The notes under the pieces: model-generated
What the model was told of the DNA's origin: nothing
What the model saw: the letters and a program-made list of their open reading frames with translations, nothing else
Databases searched by the model: none
DNA from: DASWFI01 sp036394315
GTDB taxonomy: Bacteria; Patescibacteriota; Doudnabacteria; UBA920; O2-02-FULL-48-8
Assembly: GCA_036394315.1 (NCBI GenBank)
Contig: DASWFI010000040.1
Span: 1 to 12,512 of the forward strand
Length of the DNA: 12,512 nt
Direction of reading: 5' to 3'
Part shown: positions 6,283 to 12,512 of the stretch, in pieces
Layout: each line of letters opens with the position of its first letter
Position numbering within the stretch: the stretch's first letter is position 1
Program-made: the position numbers and the translations under genes

Positions 6283-7338
6283 CTAACTTTTATTTTTTAT
6301 AGAATACCAGGTTCCTTTACCTGTACCGTTTTGTTGCAGATAATTCTTTTCAACCAGATTTTCAAGATGCCTCTTGATGGTGTTTCGGTTGGCATTCGTG
6401 AGGGTGACAATTTCTTTGACTGTAATACGCCCACGGGATTTTACCAATTCAAGAATTTGCAAGGACAATTCCGGCAATTGCGTTAAAAGGAGCTTTTCCC
6501 GTTCCAGCTTTCCTTCAAGACGTTGTTTTTGGCGTTGCAAGGCTTTAAGAAAGAACAGCACCCAGGGTTGCCAATTAGGATTTTCTGTTTTTAATGTTCC
6601 CTGCGTTTGCCGGAGAGACAGGTAATAACCTTCTTTGCTCTGCTCAATCACGGCTTCAAGAGAGCTATAAGGAACATACGCATAATTATTTTTAAGCAAG
6701 AGATAGGTTGTCAAAACCCTGGATATACGTCCGTTCCCATCCTGAAAGGGATGTATTGCCAGAAATTCGACAACAAAAATCGCTGTAATAAGCAAGGGGT
6801 GTAATTGCTTTTCGGCGAAGGCTTCATTAGACCAATCGACTAGTCTTTGCATGCGGAATTGAGTTTCAAACGGGCTGGCCGTTTCAAAGACAACCCCGAG
6901 GCTTTTACCATCGGATCCGAAGGCTTCCACGTGATTAGGAGACTCCTTGTACTGTCCTCGATGCCAGGTATCCTTTTCGCTGTATTGTAAAAGTTCAGCA
7001 TGTAATTGCTTGATGTAGCTTTCCGTCAATGGTATAACGTCATGGTTCTGAAAGATCAGGTTCATAACATCGGAATATCCGGCAACCTCCTGTTCATCCC
7101 TGGTGGAAAATTTCTTGATCGAAAGGTTGCTAAGCAGGGCCTCGACTTCTTTATCGCTAAGCTTGCTGCCTTCAATACGAGTGGAGGAGCCGATACTTTC
7201 AATCGTGGCGACCTGTTTTAAGGCGGTCAACTGTTCAGGGGCCAATTGCCCCAAAGCCCGCCAAGCTCCTTTAAACTCATCAATTTCAGAGATAAGGGCT
7301 AATATGTCGGAAGTAATAACCAAAGATTGTGTGTTCAT
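6283..7338 (-). CDS. Fic family protein (AMPylator-like) with C-terminal winged HTH
   Basis: 351 residues from ATG 7336-7338. Fic enzymes usually transfer AMP from ATP to a hydroxyl of a target protein. The N-terminal Fic_N region carries SSTRIEG (51-57), matching the inhibitory-helix motif (S/T)xxxE(G/N), so this is an N-terminally autoinhibited (class II) Fic. The core has the full motif HPFQDGNGRISR (196-207), with catalytic H196 and R204/R207, so it should be active once inhibition is relieved. A winged helix-turn-helix fills ~288-348 (ITVKEIVTLTNANRNTIKRH), suggesting DNA binding and autoregulation. The frame runs back to 7428, but the added 30 residues come from a repeat array and are all hydrophobic. 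No separate antitoxin gene adjoins it. It lies between two copies of the tRNA-Leu 3' end. The target protein is unknown. Confidence 0.93.
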   Translation of the reverse strand: MNTQSLVITSDILALISEIDEFKGAWRALGQLAPEQLTALKQVATIESIGSSTRIEGSKLSDKEVEALLSNLSIKKFSTRDEQEVAGYSDVMNLIFQNHDVIPLTESYIKQLHAELLQYSEKDTWHRGQYKESPNHVEAFGSDGKSLGVVFETASPFETQFRMQRLVDWSNEAFAEKQLHPLLITAIFVVEFLAIHPFQDGNGRISRVLTTYLLLKNNYAYVPYSSLEAVIEQSKEGYYLSLRQTQGTLKTENPNWQPWVLFFLKALQRQKQRLEGKLEREKLLLTQLPELSLQILELVKSRGRITVKEIVTLTNANRNTIKRHLENLVEKNYLQQNGTGKGTWYSIKNKS

Positions 7339-7340
7339 AT

Positions 7341-7412
7341 CCATATTTATACCCATAAATATCCAGAAATCAACAAATATCCATAAATATATCCATAAAT
7401 ATCCAAAAATGG
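7341..7412. repeat. 12-bp-spaced repeat array upstream of fic
   Basis: CCATAAATAT occurs exactly at 7353-7362, 7381-7390 and 7393-7402, with a variant CCATATTTAT at 7341-7350 and a related CCAAAAATGG at 7403-7412. Start-to-start distances are 12, 28 and 12 bp; the 28-bp gap holds degenerate sequence. The array ends 2 bp upstream of the preferred fic start, where a promoter or operator is expected, and the fic product has a winged HTH that could bind it. No exact TAnnTTTG box is seen here on the minus strand. Confidence 0.6.
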
Positions 7413-7428
7413 TTACGCTTAACCACAT

Positions 7429-7560
7429 AGTTTAAGCTGGGGATCTCCGAGCTTGGCGATCTCGGGGCTATCCTTCCAAAGCGCCCATTCCACACCAAAA
7501 CGTCATTCCGGCAAATAGCTAAAAACCAGAAAATCAACCATTAATCGGTTAAATAATTCC
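7429..7560. other. Noncoding stretch between the fic upstream region and the att-like repeat
   Basis: I see no gene here. The left part has GATCTCCGAG (7442-7451) and CGATCTCGGGG (about 7457-7467), which allow a CCGAG/CTCGG hairpin and share GATCTC. The rest is unremarkable AT-rich sequence running up to the repeat at 7561. Confidence 0.4.
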
Positions 7561-7574
7561 CCCGTCCCGGGTAC
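7561..7574 (+). repeat. att-like direct repeat, copy 2 (right boundary)
   Basis: An exact copy of the 14 bases CCCGTCCCGGGTAC at the 3' end of tRNA-Leu(UAA). No tRNA precedes it: the bases to its left do not form a T-loop or anticodon arm. It therefore looks like an attR-type scar rather than a tRNA pseudogene. A second strong terminator follows 34 bp later, as would be expected for the original sequence downstream of the tRNA. Confidence 0.5.
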
Positions 7575-7608
7575 GAAATGGCAATCTCTGCCAAGTCTTA
7601 AGATGACT

Positions 7609-7654
7609 AAAACCCACTACAGAACATAGCTGTAGTGGGTTTTCCCTTTTTCTT
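7609..7654 (+). terminator. Strong terminator after the second att-like repeat
   Basis: AAAACCCACTACAG (7609-7622) pairs perfectly with CTGTAGTGGGTTTT (7630-7643), 14 bp around a 7-base loop, followed by CCCTTTTTCTT. No gene lies directly before it except the copied tRNA tail, so it is probably the ancestral terminator of tRNA-Leu(UAA), displaced by insertion of the fic segment. Confidence 0.8.
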
Positions 7655-7824
7655 CAACGTTTTATCCCCCGTTAATTATTGACAGTTGTGTTACAGTTTG
7701 TGACACGGTTTTGCGGCACACGGGTTGGTTTTTGCAACCTCCTGAGAATCTCGTTTTGCGAACTCAAAATTGAACCCAGTGTTGTCGGCTAAAGTCAAAG
7801 TAAAACACAACTGGAGAAACGCGG
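7655..7824. other. Noncoding stretch with imperfect palindrome and short repeats
   Basis: No credible ORF. GTGTTACA (7688-7695) and TGTGACAC (7699-7706) form an inverted repeat with one mismatch around 3 bp, and ACAGTTGTG/ACAGTTTGTG (7682-7702) is a near direct repeat. GTTTTGCG occurs twice in the following 60 bp. Such motifs can be recombinase or regulator arm sites, but nothing proves a function. Together with the fragment to its right it looks like the residue of older mobile DNA. Confidence 0.35.
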
Positions 7825-8127
7825 TCAACAGTCCCGGTCGTTATCCAATACCCTTGGAAATCTACGTCCGGCGAAAACGTCGCTACTATCAGATTGAAGT
7901 ACCCGGTCGAACTGGCTGTATTTAATATAAGCTATTATGCGCTTATCTTCCAGCCACTGGTAATTTTGTTCACTGCCATTGCCTGCATCTACTGTAATAT
8001 TATTGGGTTTTTGTTTAAAACTTTTAGTATGTTGGTTTACGTGATCAATCAAAGTATTGGTATCTGTGGTAATTGGGTAGATGCTATAAGAAGCAATGTA
8101 TTTGATTGTTGGTGCTGATCTGTACAT
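7825..8127 (-). pseudogene. IS1182-type transposase fragment
   Basis: About 100 codons on the minus strand resembling the middle of an IS1182-family DDE transposase. YIASYSIYPITTDTNTLIDH matches the family segment before the second catalytic Asp, and ITVDAGNGSEQNYQWLEDKR followed by IIAYIKYSQFDR matches the conserved block usually written ADAGYGSEENYxxLxxxxIxAYVKYxxFxxE. Full-length transposases are ~450-550 residues; the N-terminal third with the first Asp and the C-terminal part are absent. After DRVLQ the sequence leaves the family pattern and soon stops. A TAA in frame lies shortly upstream of the ATG. It cannot be active. Terminal inverted repeats were not identified. It lies between noncoding DNA and the terminator of the SusCD operon. 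Confidence 0.75.
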
Positions 8128-8152
8128 TATAGGCTGGTTTTAACTGAAATGA

Positions 8153-8191
8153 AAATAAAAAAGGCTGCCTCAAATTACTTTTGAGACAGCC
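8153..8191 (-). terminator. Terminator of the susC-susD operon
   Basis: On the minus strand GGCTGTCTCAAA pairs with TTTGAGGCAGCC (8163-8174 with 8180-8191) with one mismatch, around a 5-base loop, followed by TTTTTTATTTT. It starts about 30 bp after the SusD stop, so the operon ends here with no further genes. Confidence 0.8.
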
Positions 8192-8220
8192 TCTTGAAGA
8201 TTATTTACAGACTTCTATTT

Positions 8221-9975
8221 TTAATAGCCAGTATTCTGCACAAATAACTTTGAAGCATCCATTGTAGACTGGGGAATGGGGTAAATACGGCGGAAAGGTT
8301 GAGATACAGGTTTTGCTGTACCAGCTGCTTCGAATTTACCAAAGCGGATCGCAGCTTTTCGTCTGTACATTTCCCAATACATTTCAAACCCGGTTTCATT
8401 GTAAAGCGTTTGCATGTCAATAGAAGCAAGCGCTTTTCCGGGAGCATTGGCATAGAGTGCTTCACGCGTTCTGCTTGTACGCAGCGAATTCACATCAGCC
8501 AAAGCCTGAGTGGTTTGGCCTTTGCGTAAATAAGCTTCTGCACGCATACAATACATAGCGCCCAAACGGTAAACCGGAATAGCACAGTTGCTTCTACTGT
8601 TAAGTCCTTGCGGATCAAACTCAAATTTAAATGGCCGAACACCGCGATTGATCTCCGCCTGGGTGAATACAGACTGGTTGGGATCATCAAAATTAAGCGC
8701 TGGCGTAAAGTCCATTAGTTGGGTGGACGCCTTTTCGCAATACAGCTGACTTACTTTAATGCGTCCGTCGGGTGTACGTTCAAAGTCGGTTCCCACGATG
8801 CGTGGTCCATACTGTTGACCAACCTGCATACCACGGTTGAAATGGAACCAGGGCAATGAAGTGCCCACTACAAGGCTGCTAGCTGGTACGCTCACATCAG
8901 TACCGTCGTTCATAAACCAGGTACCATCGGCGTATTGATAATGCCTTTGAAAGCGCGGATCATCATGATTATTATCCCACGTAGCATAAAACTCAGGGGT
9001 AGTGCAGGAGGCATTGGTACCCCGGTTAGCCGGAGAAGGTTTCTGATTTCTTTCCATAGGCATATAAGCAAAATTATTACTGCTGCTGCGCAGGGTGTTT
9101 ACATACTGGGTTATTACAAAGATCAGTTCAGTTCCATTGCCGTTCGTAATATCAAAATTGTGGAAAAAGTTGCTTTCCAGTTTAAACTGTCCCGACCCAA
9201 TGAGCTGGGAAGTATAAGAGATTACTTTATCCATGTCGGTTCCGTTACCATCAACCGCCGCTTCACTGAAATTAAAAGTGGTTGCATAACGGTCTTTGAA
9301 CACAGCACGGTTAAGATACATATCTGCCAGCAGGGCATAAGCAGCCTGTTTAGTGAAACGCCCGTTACCCGTATTATTCTGGCCTATATTCGACAGATCA
9401 GGTATTAATGATTCTACATCTTTGATCAGATCGTCGATGGCTGTTGCTGCCTTTTTCACCTGGAGCGGGCCATTGGCTACGCTGGGGTCGCGGTAAGGCG
9501 CCTGGCCAAACAGGTCTAATGCGTGGAAAGTGTATAAATCCAGCAGGGCTTTGGCTTCCGCCAGCAGTTGGGCCTTGTTGGCAACGCTCGAATTGGTAAT
9601 GCTGCTGATGGCAGTGAGCGATTCGGTGATACCAAGATTAAGGCTATTCCAGGTGTTGGTGATCATAGAATTGTCAGCCCCCCATGTAAATTCATGAATA
9701 GCACGATAAATACCACCGTCACCCCAGTCGCTGCCTCGGGTAGGCAATATCGCTTCGTTGGTTGAATATTCCTGCAGGGCAAATGCCTGGGCATGGTTTA
9801 CAAAAGTACCATTGTCCATTTGTCCGTATGCTGTGGCCAGTGCATTTGCAGGACTTGCACTACTGGAGCCCAGTACTTCGTCAATTACCTGTTCCTTAAG
9901 TTTGGTACAGCCTGCCATGGCCACTATCAGAAGAACACAGGCTATTTTATGTAGTATAAATGATTTCTTGTTCAT
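8221..9975 (-). CDS. SusD/RagB family nutrient-binding outer-membrane lipoprotein
   Basis: 584 residues, normal for SusD-like proteins. A type II signal peptide is clear: MNKKSF, hydrophobic IACVLLIVAMAG, then lipobox Cys23, so the mature protein is lipid-anchored and shown at the cell surface. The all-helical TPR-like body includes AEAKALLDLYTFHALDLFGQ with APYRD (the conserved RAxxYFxLxxxFGxxPY region) and YALLADMYLNRAVF. The SusD C-terminal domain contains YRLGAMYCMRAEAYLRKGQT, DVNSLRTSR, the FEMYWEMYRR segment and the typical ending RRIYPIPQSTMDA-KLFVQNTGY. It forms the hinged lid on its SusC partner, captures a ligand and delivers it to the transporter. It lies 12 bp after the SusC stop, in the usual susC-susD order. 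The ligand cannot be deduced, because no enzyme genes are present. Confidence 0.96.
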   Translation of the reverse strand: MNKKSFILHKIACVLLIVAMAGCTKLKEQVIDEVLGSSSASPANALATAYGQMDNGTFVNHAQAFALQEYSTNEAILPTRGSDWGDGGIYRAIHEFTWGADNSMITNTWNSLNLGITESLTAISSITNSSVANKAQLLAEAKALLDLYTFHALDLFGQAPYRDPSVANGPLQVKKAATAIDDLIKDVESLIPDLSNIGQNNTGNGRFTKQAAYALLADMYLNRAVFKDRYATTFNFSEAAVDGNGTDMDKVISYTSQLIGSGQFKLESNFFHNFDITNGNGTELIFVITQYVNTLRSSSNNFAYMPMERNQKPSPANRGTNASCTTPEFYATWDNNHDDPRFQRHYQYADGTWFMNDGTDVSVPASSLVVGTSLPWFHFNRGMQVGQQYGPRIVGTDFERTPDGRIKVSQLYCEKASTQLMDFTPALNFDDPNQSVFTQAEINRGVRPFKFEFDPQGLNSRSNCAIPVYRLGAMYCMRAEAYLRKGQTTQALADVNSLRTSRTREALYANAPGKALASIDMQTLYNETGFEMYWEMYRRKAAIRFGKFEAAGTAKPVSQPFRRIYPIPQSTMDASKLFVQNTGY

Positions 9976-9987
9976 ATTCCAAATGAT

Positions 9988-12512
9988 TTAAAATTTGATC
10001 GTTGCACCTAACAGGAATGTTTTTGCTGCAGGATAAGTAGTATAATCGACACCCAGCGACTGGTTGCCGTTTACATTTTTGGTAGTATTCACCAAAGGAT
10101 CGTAGCCGGAATAGTTAGTGATGGTAAACAGGTTCTGAGCGCTTACATATAAGTTGACCGATCGGATCCAGGGCATTTGTTTGAAAGTAAAGGTATTTCC
10201 CAAACGCAGATTGCTGAGACGGAGGAAATCCGATTTCTCCAGGTACAGGGAAGACACGGCTAACTGATTGCCAAGGTTTGCTTTAGCATCGACATATTTT
10301 TTCAGCACGTTGCGGTCTGTTGAAAGATTGTTGATGTTCAGCTCAAGCGCGGTGTTGTTAAACAGGTACCCACCGGTTTGTCCAATGAAGGAAACTCCCA
10401 GATCCAGGGTCTTATAGCGTAACTGGCTATTGAAGCCGTAGTTGAATTTAGGTATAGCCCCCGGAAAGATCTCCCTGTCTGCTGAATTGATAATACCATC
10501 CCCATTTTTATCTTCGAATATATCCTTTCCATTTTTGTCGTAGCCCAGGTGCTTTAACATAAAGAATGAGCCTGCTGCATAGCCATTTTTATAGATGTTG
10601 GCAGTTACACCGGAAAGCCCCGGACCTGAGATGCTACCAGAATATAATTCGGAGATAGGAAGGCCTTTGATGGTGTTGTTCAGTGTAGACCCGTTGACAT
10701 CAACAGTCCATGAGAGGTCTTTAGTGCTGATCAGCTGAGAACCCAGCGTAAACTCAAAACCCTTGTTCACGATCTGGCCAGCCACATTCTTCCATACGGT
10801 ACTGGTGGGGCTTAACGGTTCTGAAGGAATGTTCAGGATAGGATCTTTTGTGGTTTTGTTATAATATTCCAATGAACCGTACAGTTTGTTCTTGAAAAGT
10901 TCGAAGTCGACACCCACATTGTATTGTTCAACCAGCTCCCATTTAAGATCCGGGTTGGCGGTACGGTTTACTGTAACCCCATTTACCAAGTTAGTACCAT
11001 CCAGGTAATATCCTGAGCCCGATGATAAGGTATAGCTGGCCTGGGTAATTTTGTTAGGCACTTCCTGGTTGCCAGTTTGTCCCCAACTGGCACGCAGCTT
11101 CAGATTCCTGATTGCTGAAATATTTTTAACAAACGATTCGTGGGTCAGATTCCAACCCGCTGCAAAAGAGGGGAAGTAACCATATTTGTTGTTGGCACCA
11201 AAACGGGTAGAGCCGTCAGCACGAACAGACGCCGTAAACAGAAACCGGTTGTCGTAGTTATAATTCAAACGTCCGAAGTAAGATTGCAGCTCGTTCTCCT
11301 GCGCATAACCGCTGGGACTGGTGGGTGTTCCGGAATAACCCGGATTATACATGGGCGGTACACCTGCACCCTGTGCAGCAATGTTCTGCATGCCGAAAGC
11401 CGTACCTGAGAAATTGAACTTTTGATAGGAAAAACCACCCAATACTTCTACCTGGTGTTTTTGAATAGCCAGATTATAGGTGAGGTAATGTTCCACCAAA
11501 GTAGTCAATGATTTCAGGTCGTTTTGTACATAGGCGCCTTGGGGGGTTCTGTCGGTAACGTTAGGGTACATGGTAGTATTACGCTCTGAAGTTGTTTTGT
11601 CGAGCCCCAAATTGAAACGATAGTTCAATCCGGGTAACAAACGCAATGTAGCTTCCATATTGCCCAATACCCGGAAAGTATTGGTTCTGTCATCATAAAC
11701 GCTAAGCACGTATAGGGGATTGAACAACTGGATCATGTTGAAATTGGTAAATTTGCCGGCAGAATCATACACAGTCCTGGTGGGATTGGCCATCAGGGCA
11801 TACATCATAAACTGCCCGTCTGACCCGGCAGTATTTCCATTGGGTATACCAGTTTCATCGATATTACTGGCGGTCATGTTCATTTTAACGATCAACCGCT
11901 TGTTGTCGAAGAACGACTCTTCGGCATTCAACCTGGCGGTTGTTCTTTTGAAGTCGCTTTTCTGTATAATACCATTCTGTTCGAGGTGAGAAATCGATGC
12001 CACATAGCTGCCTGTAGCAGTAGTTTTTGTAAACGACAGGTTGTGGTTTTGTGCAAAGCCGTGGCGGAAGATCGCATCCTGCCAGTCAGTATTGCCACCG
12101 TGGTCGTAAGCCGGATTGGCCAATGCATTCCGGTATTCCGAAGCAGTAAGCACTTTCATCTTCCTGATAACAGAGGAGGTACCCACATACGTATCATAGG
12201 TCAATGAGGGATCGCCCTTTTTACCATGTTTGGTAGTAATGAGCACCACGCCGTTAGAACCCCTGGCGCCATAGATAGCCGCAGCAGAAGCGTCTTTTAA
12301 TACTGTGATGGTTTCAATATCGCTTGTATTCAGAAAATTCAGTGGATTCTTGGCATCAGTGCTACCCAAACCCAAATCAGGGCTGCCTGCGCTCACGTTA
12401 TCGTTGCTCAGGGGCACGCCATCTACCACAAAAAGCGGTGTGCTACCACTGCGGATAGAGCCCACGCCACGGATGAACACATCAACACCTGCGCCGGGCT
12501 CACCACTTGATT
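9988..12512 (-). CDS. SusC/RagA family TonB-dependent outer-membrane transporter (5' partial)
   Basis: About 840 residues of a SusC-like porin. The frame is open to the right edge (SSGEPGAGVDVFIRGVGS before the GTG at 12478-12480), so that GTG is not the start; the signal peptide, CarboxypepD_reg-like domain, TonB box and first part of the plug are missing. Visible plug motifs are FIRGVGSIRSGSTPLFVVDG with VPL, ITVLKDASAAAIYGARGSNG and VVLITTK, all diagnostic of the family. The 22-strand barrel follows, including NYNYDNRFLFTASVRADGS and LKWELVEQYNVGVDF, ending in a C-terminal beta-signal strand with terminal Phe (LLGATIKF). It imports a ligand across the outer membrane using TonB energy, with SusD as lid. 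No frameshifts are seen. The usual upstream sigma/anti-sigma or other regulator would lie outside the window. Confidence 0.97.
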   Translation of the reverse strand, partial: SSGEPGAGVDVFIRGVGSIRSGSTPLFVVDGVPLSNDNVSAGSPDLGLGSTDAKNPLNFLNTSDIETITVLKDASAAAIYGARGSNGVVLITTKHGKKGDPSLTYDTYVGTSSVIRKMKVLTASEYRNALANPAYDHGGNTDWQDAIFRHGFAQNHNLSFTKTTATGSYVASISHLEQNGIIQKSDFKRTTARLNAEESFFDNKRLIVKMNMTASNIDETGIPNGNTAGSDGQFMMYALMANPTRTVYDSAGKFTNFNMIQLFNPLYVLSVYDDRTNTFRVLGNMEATLRLLPGLNYRFNLGLDKTTSERNTTMYPNVTDRTPQGAYVQNDLKSLTTLVEHYLTYNLAIQKHQVEVLGGFSYQKFNFSGTAFGMQNIAAQGAGVPPMYNPGYSGTPTSPSGYAQENELQSYFGRLNYNYDNRFLFTASVRADGSTRFGANNKYGYFPSFAAGWNLTHESFVKNISAIRNLKLRASWGQTGNQEVPNKITQASYTLSSGSGYYLDGTNLVNGVTVNRTANPDLKWELVEQYNVGVDFELFKNKLYGSLEYYNKTTKDPILNIPSEPLSPTSTVWKNVAGQIVNKGFEFTLGSQLISTKDLSWTVDVNGSTLNNTIKGLPISELYSGSISGPGLSGVTANIYKNGYAAGSFFMLKHLGYDKNGKDIFEDKNGDGIINSADREIFPGAIPKFNYGFNSQLRYKTLDLGVSFIGQTGGYLFNNTALELNINNLSTDRNVLKKYVDAKANLGNQLAVSSLYLEKSDFLRLSNLRLGNTFTFKQMPWIRSVNLYVSAQNLFTITNYSGYDPLVNTTKNVNGNQSLGVDYTTYPAAKTFLLGATIKF

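Noticed and set aside
7341..7412. CRISPR array
   Set aside because: Repeat units are ~10 bp with 2-18 bp between them, far too short for CRISPR repeats and spacers, and no cas genes are present.
7561..7574. Second tRNA-Leu or tRNA pseudogene
   Set aside because: Only the last 14 bases are shared; no T-loop, anticodon arm or D-arm is found to the left.
7894..8118. Plus-strand ORF of 74 codons
   Set aside because: Antisense to the transposase fragment, whose minus-strand reading has recognisable family motifs.
8163..8193. GAGGCTGTCTCAAAA (minus strand) as an IS terminal inverted repeat
   Set aside because: It pairs with its own neighbouring arm and is followed by a T-run right after susD, so a terminator explains it better; no matching repeat was seen on the other side of the transposase fragment.
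8935..9408. Plus-strand ORF of 157 codons inside susD
   Set aside because: Shadow of the SusD reading frame, with no recognisable domain.

Overview
The window looks like chromosomal DNA of a Bacteroidota bacterium, most likely a member of the Chitinophagaceae or a close relative. The evidence is a SusC/SusD outer-membrane pair, several exact copies of the Bacteroidota promoter core TAnnTTTG placed just upstream of genes, starts without strong Shine-Dalgarno sequences, and protein types typical of that group. The species assignment is inference.

Layout. Positions 1-2960 (+ strand) hold an accessory stretch: the 3' part of a DltE-like short-chain dehydrogenase (SDR), a 56-codon ORF that looks like a truncated gene, an AraC-family regulator, a second SDR that seems to have lost its catalytic Ser and Tyr, and a short DoxX-like remnant. 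Such AraC/SDR/DoxX-type sets are common small redox loci in Bacteroidota; this one looks partly decayed. Positions 2979-5684 look like core genome: tRNA-Leu(GAG) and a two-TM sensor histidine kinase on the minus strand, then a divergent family 2 glycosyltransferase and a 70-residue membrane protein on the plus strand.

Positions 5724-7654 carry tRNA-Gly(GCC) and tRNA-Leu(UAA), then a Fic-family AMPylator-like gene on the minus strand. The last 14 bases at the 3' end of tRNA-Leu(UAA) recur exactly at 7561-7574, beyond the fic gene, and each copy is followed by a strong hairpin terminator. This is the architecture expected of a small insertion at a tRNA attachment site whose cargo is a single Fic gene. 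The fic upstream region consists of 12-bp-spaced repeats.

Positions 7655-8152 are a scar with no intact gene: noncoding DNA plus a fragment of an IS1182-type transposase. From 8153 to the right edge lies a minus-strand operon: a SusC-type TonB-dependent transporter (5' end outside the window) followed 12 bp later by a SusD-type lipoprotein and a terminator. These two bind and import an unidentified glycan or other oligomer; no enzyme that would reveal the substrate is present.

The most interesting points are the att-like duplication around the lone fic gene, the repeat array in front of it, and the SDR lacking its catalytic residues.
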